DNA from: Leifsonia sp. 466MF
GTDB taxonomy: Bacteria > Actinomycetota > Actinomycetes > Actinomycetales > Microbacteriaceae
Assembly: GCF_900100265.1 (NCBI RefSeq)
Contig: NZ_LT629696.1
Location: 558,001-622,000, forward strand
Direction: 5' to 3'
DNA length: 64,000 bases
Shown here: one piece after another, positions 11,123 to 19,900 of the stretch
Layout of the letters: every line of letters starts with the position of its first letter
How positions within the stretch are numbered: position 1 is the stretch's first letter
Program-made: the position numbers and the translations under genes
Notes under the pieces: generated by a model
Databases searched by the model: none
What the model was told of the DNA's origin: nothing
Seen by the model: only the letters and a program-made list of their open reading frames with translations

Positions 11123-12154
11123 GTGTCGGCACCATCGAGCAACGAGAACCCGTCGACGACTCGCGGTGCCAGGATGATCGATGTCGCCCGTCTCGCCGGG
11201 GTCTCCCAGCAGACCGTCTCGCGAGTGGTCAACGGTAGCCCCAACGTGGCCCCGGAGATCCGGGATCGCGTGGAGGTGGCCATCCGCCAGCTCCGCTACC
11301 GCCGCAACCCCGCGGCACGCGCCCTGGCGAACGGCCGGACGATGAACATCGGGATCGTCAGCTTCGGCCTGGCCCAGTACGGCCCGTCCGTCGCCCTGAG
11401 CGGCATCGCCGACGAGGCCAGGAAGGCCGGCTACGCGACCAACCTCGTCACCCTCGGCGACGTGGACCGGGCCGCCATGAAAGCCGCCCTCGACCACCTG
11501 GTGGAGGACTCCGTCGACGGGATCGTCGTCCTGGCACCCGTGCAGGCGGCACTCGAGGCGATCTCCGGGCTGGATGCGGGCGTGCCGCTCGTGGTCTTCG
11601 AACCCGGCGCCCCGGAGGGGACGCGGAGCGTCGCGACGGACGAGGTCGCCGGAGCAGAACTCGCGACGCAGTACCTCCTCGACCTCGGCCACGAGACGGT
11701 CTGGCAGGTGGCGGGTCCGGCCGGATGGCTGGGCAGCGAGGCGCGGATCCGCGGGTGGGCGCGCACCCTTGCCTCGGCGGGGCGCGTCACCAACCGGGTC
11801 ATCTCCGGCGACTGGTCGACCCGCTCCGGGTATGACGCGGGGTGCGAGATCGCGCGCAACCCGAAGATCACAGCGGTCTTCGTGGCCAACGACCAGATGG
11901 CGCTCGGCGTCGTCAAGGCTCTCGCCGACGCGGGCCTCCGCGTGCCGGAGGACGTCAGCGTGGTCGGCTTCGACGATGTCCCCGAGTCGCAGTACTACCA
12001 GCCGGCGCTCACCACCGTTCGCCTGGACTTCGAGGAGGTCGGGCGCCTGGCGGTCGACCGCATCCTGCACCTGATGCGGGGTGGCCAGGCCGGCCCGCTT
12101 CCCCGGGTGGACCCGACGCTCGTCGTCCGACAGAGCACCGCGCCGCCCTCCTGA
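11123..12154 (+). CDS. LacI family transcriptional regulator
   Basis: This 343-residue LacI protein has the DNA-binding head MIDVARLAGVSQQTVSRVVN and a sugar-binding domain with the usual LacI landmarks (ACVANDQMALG-like VFVANDQMALG, VVGFDDVPES). A roughly 17-residue extension precedes the helix-turn-helix, as in its close relative at 15649-16671. The GTG at 11123 lies four bases after the permease stop. It probably senses the imported compound and controls this operon. Its operator is not certain from sequence. Confidence 0.88.
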   Translation: MSAPSSNENPSTTRGARMIDVARLAGVSQQTVSRVVNGSPNVAPEIRDRVEVAIRQLRYRRNPAARALANGRTMNIGIVSFGLAQYGPSVALSGIADEARKAGYATNLVTLGDVDRAAMKAALDHLVEDSVDGIVVLAPVQAALEAISGLDAGVPLVVFEPGAPEGTRSVATDEVAGAELATQYLLDLGHETVWQVAGPAGWLGSEARIRGWARTLASAGRVTNRVISGDWSTRSGYDAGCEIARNPKITAVFVANDQMALGVVKALADAGLRVPEDVSVVGFDDVPESQYYQPALTTVRLDFEEVGRLAVDRILHLMRGGQAGPLPRVDPTLVVRQSTAPPS

Positions 12155-12199
12155 ACGAACACGAACCACCCACACCCCTTGAGAGAGAAAGCGAAGCTC

Positions 12200-13141
12200 A
12201 TGACCACCAAACAATTCGGGCGCACCAGCCTCACCGTCTCCGACGTCTGCGTCGGAACCAGCGCCCTCGGCAGCTTCCCCGCCCAGTACGGATACGAAGT
12301 GGACACCGAGACGGCGGTCGCGACGATCCGGCGCGTCTTCGAGGGACCGTTCACCTTCATCGACACCTCCAACGAGTACGGCGGCGGCGAGAGCGAGAAG
12401 CGAATCGGGCAGGCCATCCGCGAGAGCGGGGGAGTCCCGGAGGGTGTCGTCGTCGCCACCAAGGTCGACCCGATTCCGGGGACCACCGACTTCTCCGGCG
12501 ACCGCGTCCGTCGATCGGTCGAGGAGAGCCTCGAACGGCTCGGCCTCGACACCCTCCCGCTGGTCTACCTGCACGACCCCGAGAAGATCAGCTTCGAGGA
12601 GGGCGTCGCTCCCGGCGGCCCGCTCGAGGCACTGATCGCCCTGCGCGACCAGGGGGTCATCGACTACCTCGGTGTCGCCGGCGGACCGATCGACCTCGAA
12701 CTGCAGTACCTCGCGACCGAGGCCTTCGACGCGGTCATCAGCCACAACCGGTTCACGCTCGTCGACCAGTCGGCCGAGCCGCTGCTCGACGACGCCCAGG
12801 CGCGCGGGGTGGCATTCGTGAACGCGGCACCGTTCGGCGGCGGGATGCTCGTGAAGGGCCCGGACGCCGTCCCCACCTACTGCTACGCCCCCGTCGCCGA
12901 CGAGGTGCTGGAGCGCGTGCGCCGGATGGAGGCCCTCTGCGCCGAGCACGGTGTCCCGCTCGCCGCCGCCGCACTGCAGTTCTCGCTCCGTGACCCGCGG
13001 GTCACCTCCACCATCGTCGGGATGTCCGAGCCCAAGCGGGTCGCCCAGACGGTCGAGCTCGCCGAGTTCGAGATCCCCGACGCCCTCTGGGATGCGCTAC
13101 TGCCGATCGCGCGACTGGGTCGCGCCGGCGTGCTCGCCTGA
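12200..13141 (+). CDS. Aldo/keto reductase
   Basis: This 313-residue (alpha/beta)8 NAD(P)-dependent oxidoreductase resembles the D-threo-aldose/L-fucose dehydrogenase branch. The catalytic tetrad is visible as Asp and Tyr in FIDTSNEYGGGESE, Lys in VVATKVDP and His in PLVYLHDPE. It should interconvert a sugar aldehyde or lactol and an alcohol or lactone in the cytosol. Its place beside a sugar importer and a GMC sugar oxidoreductase suggests that it acts on the same imported sugar or its oxidised product. Confidence 0.85.
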   Translation: MTTKQFGRTSLTVSDVCVGTSALGSFPAQYGYEVDTETAVATIRRVFEGPFTFIDTSNEYGGGESEKRIGQAIRESGGVPEGVVVATKVDPIPGTTDFSGDRVRRSVEESLERLGLDTLPLVYLHDPEKISFEEGVAPGGPLEALIALRDQGVIDYLGVAGGPIDLELQYLATEAFDAVISHNRFTLVDQSAEPLLDDAQARGVAFVNAAPFGGGMLVKGPDAVPTYCYAPVADEVLERVRRMEALCAEHGVPLAAAALQFSLRDPRVTSTIVGMSEPKRVAQTVELAEFEIPDALWDALLPIARLGRAGVLA

Positions 13142-13184
13142 GCGAAGCATCCCGGACCAGAACGTTCACACGGAAGGACAGACA

Positions 13185-14834
13185 ATGACCACCCTCAAGA
13201 ACCCCGAGCCCGTCGACGTCGTGATCGTCGGCGCCGGCGCCGGCGGTGCGACCGCCGCCAAGGTGCTGACCGAGGCCGGCCTCCGCGTCGTCGGTCTCGA
13301 GCGGGGCCCGTGGCTGAAGCCCGAGCACGCATCCGGCGACGAGCTGAAGTTCCTCAACCGCAACTTCATCTGGCAGGACCCGAAGCTCAAGCCCCGCACC
13401 TACCGCCAGAACGACAGCGAGGAAGGTGTCATCACCAACTTCTCGGCGACCCCGCAGGTCGTCGGCGGCGGCACCACCCACTGGGGCGGCATGGTCCCGC
13501 GGATGACGGAGAACGACTTCCGCCTCCGCTCGATCCACGGCGACGTCGAGGGCGCGAGCCTGGTCGACTGGCCCATCACCTACGACGACCTCGAGCCGTA
13601 CTACACCCGCGTGGAGTGGGAGTTCGGCACCTCGGGCCTCGGCGGGGCCAACCGGTGGGAGGGACGCCGCAGCCGCGACTACCCCACAAAGCCGGCGCCG
13701 CTCAGCCAGATCGGCCGCAAGTTCGCCACGGCGATGAACAAGATGGGGCACAGCACCTTCCCGATGCCGCAGGGCATGGTGACCGAGCCGTACCGGGGCC
13801 GCAAGCCGTTCAGCGAGAACGGGTTCTGGCAGCAGTACCCCGACCCGGGCAACGGCAAGTCGTCGACGCTCATCAGCTTCATTCCGGACGCCATCAACAC
13901 GGGCCTCTACGACCTGCGTTCCGACTGCTACGTCAGCGAGATCCTCGTCGACAAGACGGGCAAGGCGACCGGCGTGCGCTACCAGGACGAGAACGGCAAC
14001 GAGTTCGTCCAGAACGCCAAGGCCGTCATCGTCTGCGGCGGCGGCATCGAGACGCCGCGCCTGCTCCTCATGTCGAAGTCGGCGCTGTTCCCCGACGGTC
14101 TCGGCAACGGGAGCGGCCAGGTCGGCAAGAACGCGACGTTCCACCAGTACTCGTTCTCCGTTGGCCTGTTCGACAAGGAGCTGCACGATCCGCTCTACGG
14201 ATGGTCCGGCCACTACATGAACCTGTGCTCGTTCGACTTCTACGAGACCGACGAGTCGCGCGGGCACATCCTCGGGTCGCTGATCTTCCCGTCGATGCTC
14301 GGGCACCCCGTCAACTGGAGCTTCCCGGGCCGGCCCACGTGGGGCCAGGCCGCGAAGGACGCCGACCGCGACCTGTTCAACTACAGCATGAAGATCGGCA
14401 TCCTGCTCCACGATCTGCCGGTCGAGTCGAACCGCGTCGACCTGGATCCGACGGTGAAGGACGCGTGGGGCCTCCCGGTCGCCCGTATCACCCACACGCC
14501 GCACGCGAACGACTTCGCGCAGGAGAAGTGGCAGGTGAAGAAGAACGGCGAAATCCTCGAGGCCGCGGGAGCATCCAAGGTCGTGCCGGTCAACATGGAG
14601 CGGATCACGGGCAACACCTCGCACGAGCTCGGCACCGCCCGCATGGGCAACGACCCGGCGACCTCGGTCGTCGACAAGTGGTGCCGGTCGCACGAGGTCC
14701 CCAACCTCTACGTGTTCGACGCGAGCTTCTTCCCCACGGCCACCGGCATCAACCCCGCGCTGACGATCATGGCCAACGCCTGGCGCTGCGCCGACCGCAT
14801 CATCGCTGTGGACCGCCACGGCTGGACCGACTGA
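13185..14834 (+). CDS. GMC family sugar oxidoreductase, FAD subunit
   Basis: This 549-residue flavoprotein belongs to the glucose-methanol-choline family. The FAD-binding motif VIVGAGAGGATAAKVL is near the N-terminus. GGGTTHWGGMVPR lies near residue 90, and the C-terminal substrate and cofactor domain ends with the typical TGINPALTIMANAWR. The small-subunit-like gene that follows is homologous to gluconate 2-dehydrogenase subunit 3. GMC plus subunit 3 is the arrangement of gluconate 2-dehydrogenase and of glucoside 3-dehydrogenases. Related GMC enzymes in Microbacterium oxidise C-glycosides at C3. No signal peptide is seen, so it is probably cytosolic. The substrate is not proven. Confidence 0.85.
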   Translation: MTTLKNPEPVDVVIVGAGAGGATAAKVLTEAGLRVVGLERGPWLKPEHASGDELKFLNRNFIWQDPKLKPRTYRQNDSEEGVITNFSATPQVVGGGTTHWGGMVPRMTENDFRLRSIHGDVEGASLVDWPITYDDLEPYYTRVEWEFGTSGLGGANRWEGRRSRDYPTKPAPLSQIGRKFATAMNKMGHSTFPMPQGMVTEPYRGRKPFSENGFWQQYPDPGNGKSSTLISFIPDAINTGLYDLRSDCYVSEILVDKTGKATGVRYQDENGNEFVQNAKAVIVCGGGIETPRLLLMSKSALFPDGLGNGSGQVGKNATFHQYSFSVGLFDKELHDPLYGWSGHYMNLCSFDFYETDESRGHILGSLIFPSMLGHPVNWSFPGRPTWGQAAKDADRDLFNYSMKIGILLHDLPVESNRVDLDPTVKDAWGLPVARITHTPHANDFAQEKWQVKKNGEILEAAGASKVVPVNMERITGNTSHELGTARMGNDPATSVVDKWCRSHEVPNLYVFDASFFPTATGINPALTIMANAWRCADRIIAVDRHGWTD

Positions 14835-14862
14835 CACGCGACTTCAGAGGAGACGACGAAAC

Positions 14863-15579
14863 ATGGGACAGGCAGAATGGGTGACCGTACCGATCTCGAC
14901 GCGAGACACGGATGGTCCGCTCTTCTTCACGGAGCACGAATGGGCGACTGTCGAGGCCGCCACTGCGCGCATCATTCCGACGGACCACCACCCGGGGGCG
15001 AAGGAGGCGGGCGTGGTCCGCTTCATCGACCGGATGCTGGCGGGGACGCAGTTCGTCTTCCCCGCCGCTGACGGCAAGGGGTTCCTGCGCATGGAGGGGC
15101 TCGAAGAGAAGGCCTGGCAGGAGCGCATCGAGAGCCGCCAGCGGTTCTACCGTGAGGGCATCGTCGAGCTGGACGCGATCTCGGCCGAGAAGTTCGGCTC
15201 CGAGTTCATCGAGCTCGACGACGAACAGCAGGATGCCGTGCTCGAGACCATCTCGAGGAAGGAGAAGCCGGCGAGGTTCGTCTTCACCGAGTCCGACGGT
15301 CAGGGCAGCGGGGGAGCGCCGGCCGGCAACCAGCCGGTCAACGAGGACTTCCTCGAGTTCTTCCCACTGCTGGTGCTGAACACCCGGCAGGGCTTCTACG
15401 GCGATCCGGTCTACGGCGGGAACGACAACCGCGTCGGGTGGAGGGTCATCGGCTTCCCGGGGCCGCCGTCGCTGGCGTCGACCATGGACGGCAGCTACAC
15501 GACGCTGGAGTACATGATCCCCGAAGCGGAGTGGCCGTACGAGCAGCACCCGGCGGTGCTGCGCTACGGCAACCGCTGA
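14863..15579 (+). CDS. Gluconate 2-dehydrogenase subunit 3-like protein
   Basis: This 238-residue protein matches the small-subunit family that pairs with GMC flavoproteins. The diagnostic segment is FTEHEWATVEAATARIIPTD followed by GAKEAGVVRFIDRML, and the C-terminal half has the typical GFYGDPVYGGN motif. Many homologues have a Tat signal; this one begins directly with the mature domain. It begins 28 bp after the FAD subunit gene, behind GAGGAGACGAAAC, and is last in the operon. It probably stabilises the FAD subunit or helps to couple it to an electron acceptor. Confidence 0.85.
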   Translation: MGQAEWVTVPISTRDTDGPLFFTEHEWATVEAATARIIPTDHHPGAKEAGVVRFIDRMLAGTQFVFPAADGKGFLRMEGLEEKAWQERIESRQRFYREGIVELDAISAEKFGSEFIELDDEQQDAVLETISRKEKPARFVFTESDGQGSGGAPAGNQPVNEDFLEFFPLLVLNTRQGFYGDPVYGGNDNRVGWRVIGFPGPPSLASTMDGSYTTLEYMIPEAEWPYEQHPAVLRYGNR

Positions 15580-15595
15580 GCCGTCGGCTCCACCC

Positions 15596-15633
15596 GTCAC
15601 CGGCCGGGCGCTCGCGGGCCCCCGGCCGGTGAC
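15596..15633 (+). terminator. Terminator hairpin after the GMC operon
   Basis: A perfect 13-bp stem GTCACCGGCCGGG / CCCGGCCGGTGAC has a 12-base loop and is followed by a short AT-rich stretch. It closes the operon before the second LacI gene. Confidence 0.6.
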
Positions 15634-15648
15634 GGCCATAATTGGGGG

Positions 15649-16671
15649 ATGACGGAGACGAGAACCGGCGTGCCGCGTGCGGCGCGCATGGTCGATGTGG
15701 CCCGCCTCGCCGGAGTGTCGCAGCAGACGGTCTCGCGGGTGGTCAACGGCCACAGCAACGTCTCTCCCGACATCCGGGACCGGGTGGAGGCCGCGATGGT
15801 TCAGCTGCGCTACCGCCGGAATTCCGCCGCGCGGGCGCTGGCGACCAGCCGGTCGATGAACCTCGGGGTGCTCAGCTATGCGCTCTCCGTCCACGGCCCG
15901 GCGCTGGCGCTGTTCGGTATCGCGGAGGAGGCGCGGCGCAACGGCTACTCGACGAGCCTCGTCAGCATCGCGGAGATCGACCAGGCCAGCATCCGGGCAG
16001 GCCTCGACTCGCTCGTCGACAGCGGCGTGGACGCGATCGTCGTGCTCGCGCCGATGACCGCGGCGGCGGAGGTCCTGCAGCGACTCGACTCCGACGTGCC
16101 CGTCGTGCGCTTCGAGCAGGGGTCGCCCGCGGGACCTGCCACGATCTCCATCGACGAGACGCTGGGTGCCCAGCTGGCGACCCGCCATCTTCTCGATCTC
16201 GGACACCGGACCGTGCACTTCGTGGGCGGCCCCGCAGGGTGGATGGCATCCGAGGCGCGTCGGCACGGGTGGCGGACGGAGCTCGCCCTCGCGGGCCGAA
16301 CGGTCCCCGAGGTGTTCGAGTCGGACGATTGGTCCGCCGAATCCGGGTACCGGGCCGGGCTGAGGATCGCCGCCGACAGATCGATCACTGCGGTGCTGGC
16401 GATCAACGACGTGATGGCGCTCGGCGTCATCAAGGCGCTCGCCGACCAGGGAGTCAGGGTTCCCGGCGACGTGAGCGTCGTCGGTTTCGACGACCGGGAC
16501 GAGTCCGCGTACTTCCAGCCCGCGCTGACGACCGTCCGGCTGGATTTCACCGAGGTCGGACGTCGTGCCGTCGAAAGTGTCCTGGGTGCGCTTCGAGGCG
16601 AGACGCCCGCCACCATCCCGCTGATCCAGCCCGAACTGAAGGTGCGGGACAGCACGGGGCCGGTGCGCTGA
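15649..16671 (+). CDS. LacI family transcriptional regulator, paralogue of 11123-12154
   Basis: This 340-residue LacI protein has the head domain MVDVARLAGVSQQTVSRVVNG, nearly the same as the regulator inside the upstream operon, and similar segments throughout (VVGFDDRDES, FQPALTTVRLDF). The two are clear paralogues. It follows a terminator, so it probably has its own promoter. The near-identical recognition helix suggests that both bind overlapping operator sets while differing in effector. Confidence 0.87.
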   Translation: MTETRTGVPRAARMVDVARLAGVSQQTVSRVVNGHSNVSPDIRDRVEAAMVQLRYRRNSAARALATSRSMNLGVLSYALSVHGPALALFGIAEEARRNGYSTSLVSIAEIDQASIRAGLDSLVDSGVDAIVVLAPMTAAAEVLQRLDSDVPVVRFEQGSPAGPATISIDETLGAQLATRHLLDLGHRTVHFVGGPAGWMASEARRHGWRTELALAGRTVPEVFESDDWSAESGYRAGLRIAADRSITAVLAINDVMALGVIKALADQGVRVPGDVSVVGFDDRDESAYFQPALTTVRLDFTEVGRRAVESVLGALRGETPATIPLIQPELKVRDSTGPVR

Positions 16672-16693
16672 CTCTGCTCAGCCGCCGTCCGGC

Positions 16694-17377
16694 TCAGCCG
16701 CCGGATTGGCCGATGCTGGTGACCAGGTTGATGGCCACGGCGATCAGGACCGTTCCGAAGAAATAGGACAACAGGGCGTGGGCGAGCGCTTTGCGGCGGA
16801 TGTCCGTCGCCGTCGGCTGGATGACGGACGCCGAGTACGACATCCCGATCGTGAACGCGAAGTAGGCGAAGTCGCTGTAGGTGGGCTGCGTCTCCTGCGT
16901 GAGGTCGAACCCGCTTCGCTGATGATCGATGAAGTACATGCGTGCGTACTTCAGCGCGTAGACCGTGTTGACCAGCGCCCAGGCGACGATGGTGCCGAGG
17001 CATCCCAGGATGACGAGCGCGACGGAGACGGCGTCCCCGTTCCTGTCCCGGGATTGCACGACGGCCAGGATCACGGCGGCGACGCTGGCGAAGCACGCCG
17101 TGACGATCGCGTCGTCGGTCACGTGCGAGATCGACTCCTCGCGGGCGACGCGTTCGGTGCCCTCGGGGTCCTGCGGCCAGCAGATCACCCACACCCACAC
17201 GAGTGCGGTGAGACCGGCGATGCACCACCCCACCAGCGGACCGAGGGGCGGTGTCAGCAGCACCGCCGCGAGGATGCCGGCCACCCCGCCCGCCGCGACG
17301 CACAGGAGCGCGCGGCGGACGGAGAGCACCCGGCGGGTCGTCGAGGACGCGCGACGACTGCTGGGGCGGGTGGTCAT
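16694..17377 (-). CDS. DUF1345 membrane protein
   Basis: This 227-residue protein has several hydrophobic segments and the DUF1345 signature TYSDFAYFAFTIGMS. The function of the family is not established. The gene begins one base after the stop of the upstream dehydrogenase gene and is probably cotranscribed with it. It converges on the LacI gene. Confidence 0.8.
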   Translation of the reverse strand: MTTRPSSRRASSTTRRVLSVRRALLCVAAGGVAGILAAVLLTPPLGPLVGWCIAGLTALVWVWVICWPQDPEGTERVAREESISHVTDDAIVTACFASVAAVILAVVQSRDRNGDAVSVALVILGCLGTIVAWALVNTVYALKYARMYFIDHQRSGFDLTQETQPTYSDFAYFAFTIGMSYSASVIQPTATDIRRKALAHALLSYFFGTVLIAVAINLVTSIGQSGG

Positions 17378-17378
17378 C

Positions 17379-18527
17379 TCAGGCGCCGACGGGGTGCAGC
17401 ACGACCTTGGTCCAGCCGTCGTCGCGGTTGTCGAAGTGCTCGTAGGCGTCGGGCGCCTCGTCGAGGGACAGCTCGTGGCTGACGATCCAGGACGGGGTGG
17501 CCTTTCCGGACGCGATGAGGTCGCGCAGACGCCGGTTGTACTTCTTCACCGGGGCCTGACCGCTGCCCATCTTCTGACCGCGGAACCAGAACTCGCCGAA
17601 ATCGAACACGACTTCGCCCTGTTTCGCGAAATCGTCCGACGCCCCGGGGTCCTGGGGGATGTAGACGCCCACCACCCCGATGTCACCGGTGAACCGGACC
17701 GACTTGACCAGCCGGTTCAGGGTCATGTTCGGGTGCTCGTGGCCTTCGACGTCGTGCGCCTGGTATCCGACGCATTCGCATCCGTTGTCGGCGCCGAGTC
17801 CCATCGTCATCTCGTTGACGGCCTCGACCGGGTCCACCTTCGAGTCGTCGATCGCGATCGCTCCGATCTCCTCGATCAGCCTCAGGCGGTCGGGGTGACG
17901 GTCGACGACCATGACCTTGCTCGCTCCCTTCAGGATCGCGGAGTAGGCGGCCATGCATCCCACCGGACCGGCTCCGTAGATCACCGTCTGATCACCGGGT
18001 TTGACGTTGGCCATCTCGGTGGCGTGGTAGCCGGTCGGGAAGATGTCGGCCAGCATCACGTAGTCGGTCTGCTTCTCCTCGGCACCCTCTCCCAGGCGCA
18101 GGCAGTTGAAGTCGGCCCACGGCACCCGGAGGAACTCCGCTTGCCCACCGGCCCAGGGGCCCATGTCGGCGAAGCCGTAGGCGGCGCCCGCCCACTCCTT
18201 CTTCGGCTGCGCGGTGAGGCAGTAATTCGTGAGTCCGCGCTCGCAGTTCTTACAATGCCCGCAGGCGACGTTGAAGGGGAGCACGACGTAGTCGCCCACC
18301 TTCACCTTGTCGACGCCGTCTCCGACCTCGATGACCTGACCCATGTTCTCGTGGCCGAACCAGCGCCCGGTCTCGAAGTCGGTCCTCCCTTCGTACATGT
18401 GCAGGTCGGAACCGCAGATATTCGTCGTGGTGATTCGGACGAGGGCGTCCGTCGGCCGCTCGATGCGAGCATCCGGGACGTCGTTGACACTGACCGATCG
18501 CGCACCTTCGTACACGACTGCTTTCAT
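17379..18527 (-). CDS. Zinc-dependent alcohol dehydrogenase, glutathione-independent formaldehyde dehydrogenase type
   Basis: This 382-residue medium-chain dehydrogenase resembles the Pseudomonas-type formaldehyde dehydrogenase (formaldehyde dismutase group). Catalytic zinc ligands are expected in NICGSDLHMYEG and FGHENMG. The structural zinc loop is CGHCKNCERGLTNYC, and the NAD-binding motif is GAGPVGCMAA. I chose the ATG at 18527 behind GGAAG. An ATG 15 bases upstream would add MEDKI but lacks a ribosome binding site. Likely role: oxidation of small aldehydes or alcohols. The exact substrate is uncertain. Confidence 0.85.
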   Translation of the reverse strand: MKAVVYEGARSVSVNDVPDARIERPTDALVRITTTNICGSDLHMYEGRTDFETGRWFGHENMGQVIEVGDGVDKVKVGDYVVLPFNVACGHCKNCERGLTNYCLTAQPKKEWAGAAYGFADMGPWAGGQAEFLRVPWADFNCLRLGEGAEEKQTDYVMLADIFPTGYHATEMANVKPGDQTVIYGAGPVGCMAAYSAILKGASKVMVVDRHPDRLRLIEEIGAIAIDDSKVDPVEAVNEMTMGLGADNGCECVGYQAHDVEGHEHPNMTLNRLVKSVRFTGDIGVVGVYIPQDPGASDDFAKQGEVVFDFGEFWFRGQKMGSGQAPVKKYNRRLRDLIASGKATPSWIVSHELSLDEAPDAYEHFDNRDDGWTKVVLHPVGA

Positions 18528-18831
18528 GATCTTGTCTTCCATGGATGGTGATGATCCGCAACTGCAAGGCCTCAGCGGCCACGGCTCGGAGGGAGCGGTC
18601 GAGGGCCGTCCGGAATCATCAGAGGCAGCCCTGATCATCGTGATCGCCGAAGTCGGGCTCGGGTCTCCCCGATCGCTCTGCACAGCGGGACTCATCCCTT
18701 TTCCCATCGCACACGCGAGTGCATCAACACGCTGGATGCTCCCCCCGAGTCCTCGTCTGTGCAAGGGGGTGCACGACACGATGTATTCTTGAGTACACTC
18801 AAAATTGAGTCCACTCAAGAAAGGTGCAGAG
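18528..18831. other. Divergent intergenic region, 304 bp
   Basis: No credible gene is seen here. The right end holds the operator pair described separately. The left part should hold the promoter of the zinc dehydrogenase on the minus strand, but I see no convincing boxes. Confidence 0.5.
18789..18818. promoter_or_regulatory. Tandem operator TTGAGT-NN-ACTCAA x2
   Basis: Two copies of the 14-bp palindrome TTGAGTNNACTCAA lie at 18789-18802 and 18805-18818, with centres 16 bp apart. Together they form a nearly symmetrical 32-bp block that ends 13 bases before the oxidoreductase start. This is the layout expected for cooperative binding of a repressor dimer pair. The TetR gene at 19901 is the closest candidate. 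Confidence 0.65.
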
Positions 18832-19842
18832 ATGAAAGCCGTCGTTCTCCCCTCGTACGCGTCCTCCCTCCTCGTGGAGGATGTGCCGGAGCCGGTGCCC
18901 GGACCGCGCGACGTGCTGATCGACGTGCACGCCGCCGGTCTGAATCAGCTCGACGAGAAGCTCCGCGCGGGCGACTTCAAGCAGATCGTTCCGCTCGAGC
19001 TCCCCACGATCCTCGGGCACGATGTCGCCGGCACCGTCGCCGCGGTCGGGCCGGAGGTGCGGGCGTTCGCGCCAGGCGACCGGGTGTACGGGAGGGTGCG
19101 GGACGGGCGGATCGGCACCTTCGCTCAGCGCATCGCCGCCGACGAGAACGATCTCGCTCCCATTCCCGCCGCCCTCACGATGCACGAAGCCGCATCCCTT
19201 CCCCTGGTTGCGCTGACCGCGTGGCAGGCGCTCGTTGTGCGGGCCCGGGTGCAGCCGGGACAGAAGGTCCTCATCCACGCCGGCGCCGGGGGAGTCGGCT
19301 CGATCGCGATCCAGCTGGCCACGCACCTCGGGGCCACGGTCGCCACGACGGCGAGTGCGGCGAACGCCGAGTTCGTGAGCTCGCTCGGCGCCGACACCGT
19401 GATCGACTACCGCGCGGACGATTTCGAGCGGCAGCTCAGCGGCTACGACGTGGTGCTCGACAGCGTGGGCGGCGAGAACCTGATGAGGTCGCTGCGCACC
19501 CTGCGCCCGGGTGGCGTCGCCGTCGGGATCGCCGGGCCGCCGGATCCGGCTTTCGCACGTCGGCTCGGACTCAATCCCGTCCTGCGCGCGGGCATAGCCG
19601 CGCTCAGCAGCAGTGTGCGCCGCACCGCCCGACGGCTCGGCGTGGAGTACTCCTTCCTGTGGATGTCGGCCAGCGGCGAGCAGCTGCGCCAGATCTCCGC
19701 GCTGGTCGAGTCCGGCGCGCTCCGTCCGATCGTCGACCGGGTCATCCCGTTCGAGGAGATCCCGGAGGCGGTCGCACGCCTGGGGAAGGGCGGCGGCCGC
19801 GGAAAGACCGTCGCCGCGATCGCGGGCGCTGGAGGGGACTGA
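18832..19842 (+). CDS. Zinc-independent MDR oxidoreductase (NADPH:quinone reductase-like)
   Basis: This 336-residue medium-chain dehydrogenase/reductase belongs to the quinone oxidoreductase branch. It has the GroES-like N-terminal domain, GHDVAGTVAAVG, and the nucleotide-binding loop HAGAGGVGSIAIQLA, and it lacks the cysteine zinc ligands. It probably reduces quinones or enones with NADPH. The ATG at 18832 follows AAAGGTGCAGAG. The double operator just upstream suggests tight repression and induction by a reactive compound. A TetR gene follows downstream in the same direction. Confidence 0.82.
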   Translation: MKAVVLPSYASSLLVEDVPEPVPGPRDVLIDVHAAGLNQLDEKLRAGDFKQIVPLELPTILGHDVAGTVAAVGPEVRAFAPGDRVYGRVRDGRIGTFAQRIAADENDLAPIPAALTMHEAASLPLVALTAWQALVVRARVQPGQKVLIHAGAGGVGSIAIQLATHLGATVATTASAANAEFVSSLGADTVIDYRADDFERQLSGYDVVLDSVGGENLMRSLRTLRPGGVAVGIAGPPDPAFARRLGLNPVLRAGIAALSSSVRRTARRLGVEYSFLWMSASGEQLRQISALVESGALRPIVDRVIPFEEIPEAVARLGKGGGRGKTVAAIAGAGGD

Positions 19843-19900
19843 CCGATCGGCGTGGGCTGGCGCGTTAGGGTGATCACCAGCCGAACCGTGAAGGGATGAG

